From Lachnospiraceae bacterium (GTDB lineage: Bacteria; Bacillota; Clostridia; Lachnospirales; Lachnospiraceae): a stretch of DNA of 64,000 nucleotides. The position numbers and the translations under genes were made by a program. Location of the stretch: the NCBI GenBank assembly GCA_016284315.1, contig JAEEOO010000004.1:1-64000 (forward strand), written 5' to 3'. Numbering within the stretch: position 1 is the first letter of the stretch; every line of letters starts with the position of its first letter. This document shows positions 56,128 through 64,000 of this stretch, in pieces. The notes beneath the pieces are model-generated. The model worked only from the letters and a program-made list of their open reading frames with translations. It had not been told where the DNA came from and searched no databases.

Positions 56128-57383
56128 CAGCGGATCACCTCCGTTGCATAAGCTTTTATATTCACGCCCGTTCCGGATAAATATCTTACAAAGTTCTTGA
56201 TAACTCCGGTATTTGATAAGGGCGATGAAATTCCGAGAGTAAGTTCTCCGTTATATGAAAACATGGTGGAGAAGATCTTGTTGGCACTGCAGAATCCCGA
56301 ATAATTCTCAATCCGCTCTCCCATATCTCCCGGAGGCGACATGATGCCAAGATTAGAGAACACCATGGAGGCCTTGCTGTCGGATTTCTTTGAGAAATAG
56401 CGGACAACGGGCTGCTTAATGAAAAGAGGCACAGCGCGGACAGGGGCAAAAAACTCCATGGTCTCAAAGCTGTCCATCTGCTTCTTTATGCTCTCGGGAT
56501 CAAGTTTGCTCTTAAAGGATTCGTCAAACTCCTTGGCAAGCTCTTCCAGTGATATATCTCCCTTAAACAAATGAGAAACATTGATGTTGTTAAAGAAATT
56601 CCTCGTGGTATGGGAGGGGTAATAATTTCTAAGGTTAACAGGAAGTGAAACCGTAATGGGAAGCTTCCTCTTCCTCGGCGGGATCTCGTTATAGATTGAG
56701 AGCATCCACAGTGCACCCAGATAACTTGTTATGGACACGCCAATTTCCTTGGCCTTGGATTTAACCTGGTCAAGGGGCATGTGAAGTTCAAAGAATTGTA
56801 ATTGATTGTAAGGAAGTTTTAATCCGCCGGGATGGTAAGAAACCTGCTTGGGCTGACGTCCCGACAGAGAAATATCCATGTTCTCGAAAAACTGCCTAAA
56901 GCTGTCCTGTGAAAGGTCATCGGCAGTGGCTCCGGAATGGACTGCGATATCCGTATACTCTCCGGGATAACGAAGCCTAAGATAATCAAGGACAATGATA
57001 TTTAAGAATTCAAGGGCTCCGGTTCCGTCACAGATGGCATGGAAAATATCAAGATTGATCCTGTTTCCGAAATAGGTTACCTGATAGTGGAGCATCGCTC
57101 TTGAATGAACATATAAAAGGGGACAGATGCGGTCCTTCTCCTCGCTGACAACGGGCATGATATCCGTGTCCTCAAGGTAGTGCCAGAAAACACCTCGCCT
57201 GATACGGACCTGAACCTGGGGTCTGTCCTGGATTGCGGACAAAACCGCTTCCTGAAGGAGTTCAGGATCGATCTCTTCTTTAAGGGTACAGCTGACTCTA
57301 AGGCTTCTTGTATCCCTCTTATTAACCGTTGCAAGGAAAACCTTGGCGACATTATCAAGTTTATACCAATTGGTACTACTCAT
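56127..57383 (-). CDS. Condensation-domain or alcohol acyltransferase-like protein
   Basis: A 418-residue protein with HAICDGTGA (HxxxDG, near residue 115), the active-site motif of CoA-dependent acyltransferases of the condensation/BAHD type, in the stretch around the first third. The C-terminal part has the usual SNLGIMSPPG-like pattern. It probably moves an acyl group to an alcohol or amine. It overlaps the hydrolase gene upstream by eight bases. The exact acceptor is unknown; annotated elsewhere as alcohol acetyltransferase. Confidence 0.75.
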   Translation of the reverse strand: MSSTNWYKLDNVAKVFLATVNKRDTRSLRVSCTLKEEIDPELLQEAVLSAIQDRPQVQVRIRRGVFWHYLEDTDIMPVVSEEKDRICPLLYVHSRAMLHYQVTYFGNRINLDIFHAICDGTGALEFLNIIVLDYLRLRYPGEYTDIAVHSGATADDLSQDSFRQFFENMDISLSGRQPKQVSYHPGGLKLPYNQLQFFELHMPLDQVKSKAKEIGVSITSYLGALWMLSIYNEIPPRKRKLPITVSLPVNLRNYYPSHTTRNFFNNINVSHLFKGDISLEELAKEFDESFKSKLDPESIKKQMDSFETMEFFAPVRAVPLFIKQPVVRYFSKKSDSKASMVFSNLGIMSPPGDMGERIENYSGFCSANKIFSTMFSYNGELTLGISSPLSNTGVIKNFVRYLSGTGVNIKAYATEVIR

Positions 57384-58353
57384 TATTTTTATCTCTCTCG
57401 TTTATCTCCTCCGCAAGATGCGAAGCGAGTCTTTTTATTGCGTTCGACGCTATATGAACGGGGGATTGCTGATAAACATGCCAGCCCTTTTCTTCAACAT
57501 CCAAAAAGGCTCTTCCGCCCGCCTCTTTTATTTTATCACAAAGTCTGTAACTATCGTCTATTAAGATCTCATTTTTTCCCGTCATTATAAAGGTGGTTGG
57601 GAAGCCTTTAAAGTGTCCGAAAAGAGGGCTGTACTTCGGATCATCAAGCCCCTCTTCTGCTCCCGTATAAACCTTGGCTGCGCTGATGACAAATTCCTTT
57701 GACAAAACAGGGTCGATATCACCGTTGGTTACGTACGACTCTGCCTCCGCAGTCATGTCCGTCCAGGGGCTGAAAAGTAAAAGTTCCTTAGGCAAGTCCT
57801 TTCCTTCCGCCATTAGCTTTTGGGTATGGCAAAGAACAAGATTTCCGCCTGCGGAATCCCCCGCAAGAAATACATGTCCCGGCAGATAAAGACCACCCGT
57901 CAAATGCTCCCATACCGCTGTTATATCTTCAAGCGGCGCGGGATATGTGTGCTCCGGTGCAAGCCTGTAATCAAAGGTATAAACCGTAAATCCTGTTTCT
58001 ACCGCCATCTTTACAGCAAGGATCCTTGCGTAATCAAGACCACCGCTTAAATATCCTCCACCGTGAGCATAAAGGATGGCGTAGTGAGGATTAAAATCTT
58101 CCCGCTTCCTTACGGATTCGCAGTTAACGTTTCCAACGCTAAAGCGCTCAACCTCCACATCTTCTTTCGGAGTAACAAGTCGGCTCACCTTTTCAACGGA
58201 AGCCCTGTGCTTTTTAATGGACTCTTCATCCACGGAACTTCCGGAAAGGCTGTTGATCGCTTTCGCCACCTTCATAAAGGATTCGTTCAGGCTCGTTCTT
58301 CGTTTCTCTATGCTTTTGTAAATGTCCGAGTATTTTCTGTTTATTCTGTGCAT
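57376..58353 (-). CDS. Alpha/beta hydrolase of the HSL type
   Basis: A 325-residue esterase. HGGGYLSGG is the oxyanion-hole motif, GDSAGGN holds the nucleophile Ser, and an Asp and the His in KGWHVYQ complete the triad. It belongs to the hormone-sensitive-lipase branch. Its gene overlaps the acyltransferase gene, which suggests one makes and the other cuts the same ester or amide. Residue 1 is chosen as ATG at 58353. Confidence 0.85.
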   Translation of the reverse strand: MHRINRKYSDIYKSIEKRRTSLNESFMKVAKAINSLSGSSVDEESIKKHRASVEKVSRLVTPKEDVEVERFSVGNVNCESVRKREDFNPHYAILYAHGGGYLSGGLDYARILAVKMAVETGFTVYTFDYRLAPEHTYPAPLEDITAVWEHLTGGLYLPGHVFLAGDSAGGNLVLCHTQKLMAEGKDLPKELLLFSPWTDMTAEAESYVTNGDIDPVLSKEFVISAAKVYTGAEEGLDDPKYSPLFGHFKGFPTTFIMTGKNEILIDDSYRLCDKIKEAGGRAFLDVEEKGWHVYQQSPVHIASNAIKRLASHLAEEINERDKNNE

Positions 58354-58383
58354 GATCTCTTTAGTCTTTTTAATATTCCGGGC

Positions 58384-59052
58384 TTATTTACTTATGAGTT
58401 CCATTATCTTGTCCGCAGTCTTAACCTTGGCAAAGCAAAGTTTCTCAGCCTCGGGCTCATCATCCGTTTGGTCCGGAACAAATATAACTTTACATCCCGC
58501 ATCGTGAGCGGACTTTATTCCGTTTGGAGCATCCTCAACTGCAAAGCAGTCAGAAGGATCAAGTCCCAGCTGCTTACAAGCCTCGAGATATACTCCCGGC
58601 TTTGGCTTTCCTTCGGGAACATCCGCTGCGCTGCAGATCTTATCAAAAAGATCCGTTATCCCAACAGCGTCGAGATACCTTGTAGCCCTCGGAACATCCG
58701 TAGCTGTAGCAATGGCTATGGTGATGCCTTGCTGTTTCAAGAATTCAAGGAGTTCCTTAACACCGGGCTTAAGCCTGATGCCCTCTTCTTTTACGCACTC
58801 TTCAAAAAGCTCCTTGCGGTAGCCTCTTGCTTTGTCATAATCAAAATCTTCACCAAACCAGTCCTTGAGCTTTCTTGGAGCAAAAGGTCTTCCGAGGCTT
58901 CTCAGCTCCAGCACCTGGGAATCGCTCATATCGTATCCGAAATGCTTTAAAGCTGCGGGCCAAACCTTTCGGTAAAAACGCTCCGTATCTATTATTGTTC
59001 CGTCAAGGTCAAAGATGACCGCCTTGGGAATAAAAGTTTTATTCTCTGCCAT
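58384..59052 (-). CDS. HAD-family phosphatase or phosphoglucomutase-like protein
   Basis: A 222-residue HAD-superfamily hydrolase. FDLDGTIID at 14-22 has the nucleophile Asp15, and IAIATATDVPRATRYL and CFAVEDAPNGIKSAHDAG carry the later motifs, the latter typical of the beta-phosphoglucomutase/sugar phosphatase branch. The frame extends to 59085, but AAGGA eight bases before the ATG at 59052 (MAENKTF) decides the start. It is 30 bases ahead of the hydrolase gene. Substrate unknown. Confidence 0.82.
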   Translation of the reverse strand: MAENKTFIPKAVIFDLDGTIIDTERFYRKVWPAALKHFGYDMSDSQVLELRSLGRPFAPRKLKDWFGEDFDYDKARGYRKELFEECVKEEGIRLKPGVKELLEFLKQQGITIAIATATDVPRATRYLDAVGITDLFDKICSAADVPEGKPKPGVYLEACKQLGLDPSDCFAVEDAPNGIKSAHDAGCKVIFVPDQTDDEPEAEKLCFAKVKTADKIMELISK

Positions 59053-59075
59053 TAGGTTAATCCTTAAAACAAGAC

Positions 59076-59108
59076 ACGCACCCAAAATGTATTACATTAA
59101 GAGTGCGT
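59076..59108 (-). terminator. Hairpin after the ABC exporter genes
   Basis: Fifteen-base arms (59076-59090 and 59094-59108) with two mismatches, followed on the minus strand by GTCTTGTTTT. A likely terminator for the exporter transcript, though the T-run is imperfect. Confidence 0.6.
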
Positions 59109-59119
59109 AGTCCAAATAA

Positions 59120-61036
59120 TTATTCTGCAATCTTATTACCGGTGTAAAGGGTGTAGTATCTTCCCTTTGCCTCGATAAGTTCATCGTGAGTTCCGCGCTC
59201 TACGATGCGTCCATGCTCAAGTACACAGATAAGGTCTGAGTTCTTAACGGTGGAAAGTCTGTGGGCAATGACGAAGGTTGTTCTTCCGCCCATAAGTCTG
59301 TCCATACCTTCCTGTACGATACGCTCTGTACGCGTATCGATTGAGCTGGTTGCCTCATCAAGAATAAGAACCGGAGGATCGGCTATTGCAGCTCTTGCAA
59401 TGGCAAGGAGCTGGCGCTGTCCCTGACTCAGGTTTGCACCGTCACCGCTAATTACTGTATTGTATCCTTCCGGAAGCTTCTTAATAAAGCTGTGGGCATT
59501 GGCAAGTTTTGCTGCTGCCTTTACTTCCTCATCGGTTGCATCCAGCTTACCGTAGCGGATATTGTCAGCGATGGTTCCGCTAAAGAGGTGGGTATCCTGA
59601 AGAACCATTCCAAGGGATCTTCGAAGGTCCGCTTTCTTAATCTTGTTGACGTTGATTCCGTCGTATCTGATCTTACCGTCCTGAATGTCATAGAAGCGGT
59701 TGATAAGGTTTGTAATAGTTGTCTTACCTGCACCGGTTGATCCTACGAATGCAATCTTCTGACCGGGAAGGGCATGAAGAACAATGTCGTGGAGAACCAT
59801 CTTCTCGGGTACATATCCAAAGTCAACACCATCGAATACGATGTCTCCGCAGAGAGGCTTGTAATCAACGCTTCCATCTGCCCGGTGGGTGTGCTTCCAG
59901 GCCCAGGTGCCTGTTCTTTCCTTGCACTCAACAAGCTGACCGTTTTCTTCCTTGGCATTAACAAGCATTACATAGCCGTTGTCAGTCTCGGGAGTCTCGT
60001 CCATGAGCTTAAAGATTCTGTCAGCACCTGCAAGAGCCATAACAATGGAGTTGAACTGCTGAGAGATCTGATTGATGGGCATGGTAAAGTTCTTGTTCAG
60101 TGTAAGGAAGCTGACAAGTCCACCAACGGTAAACGAGAAAGGACTTGAGGCGGGGACAAATATAGTCAAAATACCGCCCACTATAGCGCAGATAACGTAG
60201 CTTACGTTACCCAGCTGAGCGTTAACGGGCATAAGCACGTTAACATAGGCATTTGCCTTGTCGGCGCTCTCAAAGAGGGAATCATTAAGTTCCCTAAACT
60301 TTGCCATTCCTTCTTCTTCATGACAGAATACCTTGATAACCTTCTGTCCGTTCATCATCTCTTCGATGTATCCGTTTACGGCACCAAGTTTCTTCTGCTG
60401 TTCAACAAAGTTCTTGCTGCTTCGTCCGGCAATAAACTTTGAAGACATCATCATTACCCCGACCATAACAAGGGTCACTACGGTAAGAGGAATACTTAAA
60501 ACAACCATACTCACAAAAGTTGATACAACTGTAATTACAGAGTTGATCATCTGAGGGAGTGACTGGCTGATCATCTGTCTCATGGTGTCGATATCATTGG
60601 TGTAAGTTGACATGATATCTCCACGCGCATGGGAATCGAAATAACCGATGGGTAATTTCTCCATTCTCTCGAACAGCTTATTACGCATGTTCTTAAGGCT
60701 TCCCTGTGTGACATAGATCATCAATACATTCTGAGCATATCCGGCTACAGCTCCCAAAAGGTAGAAAATAGCCACTCTGAGGATTGCTCTTGCGAGGGGT
60801 GCAAAATCAGCAGGTCCCTCCGATAAAAGCATCGGCTTAATATAATCGTCGATGAGATTCTTCATAAACAGCGTTCCCTGCAAGCTTGCAAAAACGCTGA
60901 TTATGATACATAAAAATACAAATACTAAATGGACGCCGTAATTACTGAAGACGCTTCCCAGAATTCTGAAAAAGATCTTTCCGGGATTTTCAAGCTTCGG
61001 CTTTGGCCTTCCCATTGCTCCTCTCATAGGCGGCAT
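59120..61036 (-). CDS. ABC exporter half, catalytically complete
   Basis: A 638-residue half transporter: about six membrane helices in the first 320 residues, then a nucleotide-binding domain with Walker A GSTGAGKT, signature LSQGQRQLLAIARAA and Walker B ILDEATSSID. About 40 extra residues lie just before the ATP domain (TGTWAWKHTHRADGS region), a known insert in some heterodimeric exporters. Its start is set by GGAGGTGAG seven bases upstream. It pairs with the gene at 61037, which ends one base away. Cargo unknown; a drug or lipid is possible. Confidence 0.93.
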   Translation of the reverse strand: MPPMRGAMGRPKPKLENPGKIFFRILGSVFSNYGVHLVFVFLCIIISVFASLQGTLFMKNLIDDYIKPMLLSEGPADFAPLARAILRVAIFYLLGAVAGYAQNVLMIYVTQGSLKNMRNKLFERMEKLPIGYFDSHARGDIMSTYTNDIDTMRQMISQSLPQMINSVITVVSTFVSMVVLSIPLTVVTLVMVGVMMMSSKFIAGRSSKNFVEQQKKLGAVNGYIEEMMNGQKVIKVFCHEEEGMAKFRELNDSLFESADKANAYVNVLMPVNAQLGNVSYVICAIVGGILTIFVPASSPFSFTVGGLVSFLTLNKNFTMPINQISQQFNSIVMALAGADRIFKLMDETPETDNGYVMLVNAKEENGQLVECKERTGTWAWKHTHRADGSVDYKPLCGDIVFDGVDFGYVPEKMVLHDIVLHALPGQKIAFVGSTGAGKTTITNLINRFYDIQDGKIRYDGINVNKIKKADLRRSLGMVLQDTHLFSGTIADNIRYGKLDATDEEVKAAAKLANAHSFIKKLPEGYNTVISGDGANLSQGQRQLLAIARAAIADPPVLILDEATSSIDTRTERIVQEGMDRLMGGRTTFVIAHRLSTVKNSDLICVLEHGRIVERGTHDELIEAKGRYYTLYTGNKIAE

Positions 61037-62785
61037 TTAACTCACCTCCGTTTCATCGAAATCGCGGCTTCCGCCGGTCTGTGATTCATAGACCTCGCGG
61101 TAGATTTCGTTATTCTTAAGGAGGTTCTCGTGAGTATCAAATGCATTGATTTCGCCATCATCGAGAACGATTATTCTGTCTGCATCCTGAATGGAGCTGA
61201 TACGCTGAGCAATAATAATCTTTGTGGTTCCGGGGATTGCCTCCCTCATAGCCTTCCTGATTCTTGCATCGGTAGCCGTATCAACTGCGCTGGTGGAATC
61301 GTCAAGGATAAGTACCTTAGGATTCTTAAGAAGAGCTCTTGCAATGCAAAGTCTCTGCTTCTGTCCGCCGGATACATTGGTTCCGCCCTGCTCAATATGA
61401 GTCTCGTAACCATCGGGGAAGGATGTAATGAAATCATCTGCGCAAGCAAGCTTACATGCTTCTTTACACTGCTCCTCGGTGGCTTCGGGATTACCCCAGC
61501 GAAGGTTTTCGTATATGGTTCCGGTAAAGAGCTCATTCTTCTGAAGCACAACGGAAACCTGGCTTCGTAAAGCGGTAAGGTCATATTCCTTAACGTTTCT
61601 TCCGCCTACAAGCACTTCGCCTTCCGTTACATCATAGAGTCTGCTGATAAGATTAACCAGCGAGGTCTTTGATGAACCGGTGGCACCCATGATTCCGATT
61701 ACTTCACCGGACTTAATGTCCAGATTGATGTTCTTAAGAACAGGTTCTCCGCCTTCTTTGTGATAGGAGAAATCAACATTCTTAAATACAATACTTCCGT
61801 CGGGAACCTCTAAAACGGGATTCTCGGGATTAACAATGTCGGGCTCCTCGTTAAGCACTTCCGAAACACGCTTCATACTTGCAATACTCATTGAGATCAT
61901 TACAAATATCATCATAAGGAGCATCATACTGAAGAGGATTGACATGCAGTATGCCAAAAGGCTTGTAAGCTCACCTGTGGTGAGGTCTCCTGCAACGATC
62001 ATCTTTGCACCGATCCAGCTGATGAGAATGATGCACGCATATACAACAAGATTCATGATGGGGAATGCAACGGATATCTTCATCTCCGCCTTAACGAAAA
62101 TATCGTAGATATTCTTTGCAGCCACATGGAGCTTGTTGATTTCCTGCTCTTCACGAACATACGCCTTTACTACACGGATTGCAGCAACGTTTTCCTGGAT
62201 GGACTCATTCAAAGCATCGTACTTGGGGAATGCTTTGTTGAAGGTTCCTGTTGCGTTAAGCATGATAGTAATCATTACCACTGCAAGGAAAACAAGGGCA
62301 ATCAGATAGATGGATGCAATCTTTTTATTGATGCTGAATGCCATAATAAGAGCGATTATCATACTAAGAGGCGCTCTAACAGCGATTCTCAGCATCATCT
62401 GATATGCGTTCTGAATATTGGTGACATCCGTAGTAAGTCTTGTAACAAGTCCGGATGTCGAGAACTTGTCGATATTTGAGAATGAAAAGCTCTGTATACG
62501 GTTGTACATGCTCTCACGCAGGTTTCTTGCAAGTCCCGCGCTGGCTTTCGCGCCGAATCTTCCTCCGAGCAATCCGCCAAGCAATCCAAAGAGTGCGGCT
62601 ATTACCATGTAGCCGCCCACAACCAGGATATGCTTCATGTTTCCTGCCTCTACGCCCTTATCAATGATAGAGGCCATGAGATAAGGAATGGAGAGTTCCA
62701 TGACTACTTCGAGGATCATGGAGACCGGGGTAATGATTGATGCGAAGGTATACTGCTTTACTTCTTTGAGGATTCTTCCTACCAT
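61037..62785 (-). CDS. ABC exporter half, with altered ATP site
   Basis: A 582-residue half transporter and partner of the protein at 59120. Six membrane helices, then Walker A GATGSSKTS in which the second-to-last Gly is Ser, signature VSGGQKQRLCIARAL, and Walker B VLILDDSTSAVD in which the catalytic Glu is Asp. Such a weakened site is usual for one partner of heterodimeric exporters. The frame opens at 62830, but AAAGGA five bases before the ATG at 62785 sets the start (MVGRILKEV). Confidence 0.92.
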   Translation of the reverse strand: MVGRILKEVKQYTFASIITPVSMILEVVMELSIPYLMASIIDKGVEAGNMKHILVVGGYMVIAALFGLLGGLLGGRFGAKASAGLARNLRESMYNRIQSFSFSNIDKFSTSGLVTRLTTDVTNIQNAYQMMLRIAVRAPLSMIIALIMAFSINKKIASIYLIALVFLAVVMITIMLNATGTFNKAFPKYDALNESIQENVAAIRVVKAYVREEQEINKLHVAAKNIYDIFVKAEMKISVAFPIMNLVVYACIILISWIGAKMIVAGDLTTGELTSLLAYCMSILFSMMLLMMIFVMISMSIASMKRVSEVLNEEPDIVNPENPVLEVPDGSIVFKNVDFSYHKEGGEPVLKNINLDIKSGEVIGIMGATGSSKTSLVNLISRLYDVTEGEVLVGGRNVKEYDLTALRSQVSVVLQKNELFTGTIYENLRWGNPEATEEQCKEACKLACADDFITSFPDGYETHIEQGGTNVSGGQKQRLCIARALLKNPKVLILDDSTSAVDTATDARIRKAMREAIPGTTKIIIAQRISSIQDADRIIVLDDGEINAFDTHENLLKNNEIYREVYESQTGGSRDFDETEVS

Positions 62786-62812
62786 GTAATTCCTTTCTTT
62801 TTCCGCTAAGCC

Positions 62813-62943
62813 GCGACAAACGCTATTCATAGAATGCTCTGCATTCTATTTCATGTCGTTTGTCGCCAAATAATTTGCTTATCATACGCCGTCTTGTGAG
62901 CACGCTCCCATCCGTCGTATGCTTTCGCAAATTGCTTGGCTTG
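62813..62943. repeat. Nested inverted-repeat element between argS and the ABC genes
   Basis: Two consecutive hairpins. The first has outer arms GCGACAAACG and CGTTTGTCGC (62813-62822, 62857-62866) and inner arms AGAATGC and GCATTCT (62831-62847). The second has outer 14-base arms starting GCCAA (62865-62878) and ending TTGGC (62930-62943), with inner CATACG and CGTATG. They share a few bases at the join. No T-run follows, so it is not a plain terminator; a small repeated element or a leader structure is possible. Confidence 0.7.
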
Positions 62944-62951
62944 TTATTACG

Positions 62952-64000
62952 TCACATCCTCTCAGGTGCCTCAAATCCAAGCAAGTGAATGCTGGTCTCG
63001 AGGATGTCGCGGGTGAGTACGAGGAGGGCGATAAGGTTGTCCTTGCGTGCCTCGTCGGTCTCACCGAGGATCTGGGTTTCGTGATAAAACTTGTTGAATG
63101 CATTTGCTACGTCGTAGATGTAGCCGCAAATCTTGTGAGGAGCAATCTCGGTAACCGCGCTGTCCATGATCTGTCCGAACTGAGCAATCTCCATGTGAAG
63201 AGCCTTTTCAAACTCGTTCTTTGCTTCTCCAAGCTGTGCTTTATTGTAATCTCCGCCGTTCTCTACAAACTTAGCGAGGATTGATTTAATTCTTACGATG
63301 GTGTAAAGGATGTAGGGACCGGTGTCTCCCTCAAATGAGGTGAAGCGATCGATATCAAATACATAATCCTTTGACGCCTGGTTTGAGAGGTCGCCATACT
63401 TAAGAGCTGAGATTGCAACTACGTCTGCGATCTGCTTAGCTTCCTCATCGGAAACAGGGCGTCCTTCCTTGATCTTTTCATACATCTCAGCCTTGGTATC
63501 GTTAATGAGATTCTCGAGTCTCATAACGCCGCCGTCACGGGTCTTGAAAGGCTTTCCGTCAGCGCCGTTCATGGTACCGAAGCCAAGGAAATTAAGCTTA
63601 GTCTCGGGCTTAACAAGCTCGGTCTTTCTTGCGCAGCGGAATACCTGCTCAAAGTAGAGTTCCTGACGCTTGTCTACGATGTAAACGATACGGTCGGGAT
63701 TAAAGTCACGCATACGCTGCTGAATGGTTGCAAGGTCGGTGGTGTTGTAAAGAGAAGCTCCGTCGCTCTTTAAGATCATGCAGGGAGGAACCTTCTTGGT
63801 ATCGGTCTCTTCTGCAACATCTACAACAAGTGCACCCTCACTGATGTGAGCCCAGCCGCCCTTCTTCATGTAGTCAACCATTGCGGGGATCATGTCGTGA
63901 ACGCTGCTCTCACCATTCCAAAGATCGAAATCAACGTTAAGAGAGCTGTAGTTCTTCTTAAGGTCACCAATGGATACTTTCATGATATTGTGCCAAAGAG
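62952..64000 (-). CDS. argS: Arginyl-tRNA synthetase, C-terminal part
   Basis: The gene runs off the right edge; at least 349 residues are visible. The Arg-RS part GKPFKTRDGGVMRLENLI stands at the place of the KMSKS loop, FDLWNGESSVHD precedes it, and the C-terminal anticodon-binding region ends LGFEAPERM. The frame is open back to 64000 (LWHNI before the internal ATG), so the start lies outside. No fusion is seen. Confidence 0.95.
   Translation of the reverse strand, partial: LWHNIMKVSIGDLKKNYSSLNVDFDLWNGESSVHDMIPAMVDYMKKGGWAHISEGALVVDVAEETDTKKVPPCMILKSDGASLYNTTDLATIQQRMRDFNPDRIVYIVDKRQELYFEQVFRCARKTELVKPETKLNFLGFGTMNGADGKPFKTRDGGVMRLENLINDTKAEMYEKIKEGRPVSDEEAKQIADVVAISALKYGDLSNQASKDYVFDIDRFTSFEGDTGPYILYTIVRIKSILAKFVENGGDYNKAQLGEAKNEFEKALHMEIAQFGQIMDSAVTEIAPHKICGYIYDVANAFNKFYHETQILGETDEARKDNLIALLVLTRDILETSIHLLGFEAPERM

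Overview
The window looks like chromosomal DNA of a Gram-positive anaerobe of the class Clostridia, most likely a Lachnospiraceae member such as Butyrivibrio or a relative. The grounds are a phosphotransbutyrylase/butyrate kinase pair, an ECF-type riboflavin transporter behind an FMN riboswitch, the tsaE-tsaB-rimI-tsaD group, paired FeoA proteins ahead of FeoB, and many c-di-GMP and hybrid kinase proteins. This assignment is inference from gene content. Almost every gene is on the minus strand; the only convincing plus-strand gene is an HD-GYP protein at 52048-53202. I saw no tRNA, rRNA, CRISPR array or complete insertion sequence.

Layout. 1-745: feoA-feoA-feoB iron uptake with a palindromic operator at its promoter. 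790-2420: a queuosine-precursor-type transporter and a short-chain dehydrogenase, with a possible preQ1 riboswitch. 2466-6175: an HTH protein, then a glycosyltransferase and two membrane proteins that directly follow the ATP synthase genes. 6177-12231: atpBEFAGDC without a separate delta gene; the alpha subunit carries a delta-like N-terminal domain. 12312-21689: a lipase-like hydrolase, two hybrid histidine kinases, purA and a lipid kinase. 21759-27245: ispD, tsaD, rnz, rimI, tsaB, tsaE. 27330-28591: ribU with FMN riboswitch. 28649-31779: an EAL protein, small membrane proteins, a HExxH protein and a lipoprotein.

31873-46467 is the most unusual part. Three full-length paralogs (1171, 1230 and 1559 residues) lie in series. 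They share a 32-residue signal peptide, long coiled coils around a central globular region, a doubled acidic motif ENIGDEESAL, and a C-terminal WNWWW-membrane helix-lysine anchor. Each gene has a 20-bp-spaced direct repeat upstream. An ATPase of the DUF234 type, with a regular six-copy palindromic array upstream, sits between the first two and is flanked by direct repeats; a PilZ protein sits between the second and third; an Rpn-type nuclease gene follows upstream. I read this as a surface-fibre or adhesin locus that has expanded by duplication.

48031-64000 returns to core genes: prfB, secA, the HD-GYP gene, ptb-buk, an acyltransferase/esterase/zinc-ribbon membrane trio, a HAD phosphatase, a heterodimeric ABC exporter and argS (cut by the window edge). 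EAL, PilZ and HD-GYP proteins in one window point to c-di-GMP control of surface behaviour, but no direct link to the surface proteins is shown.
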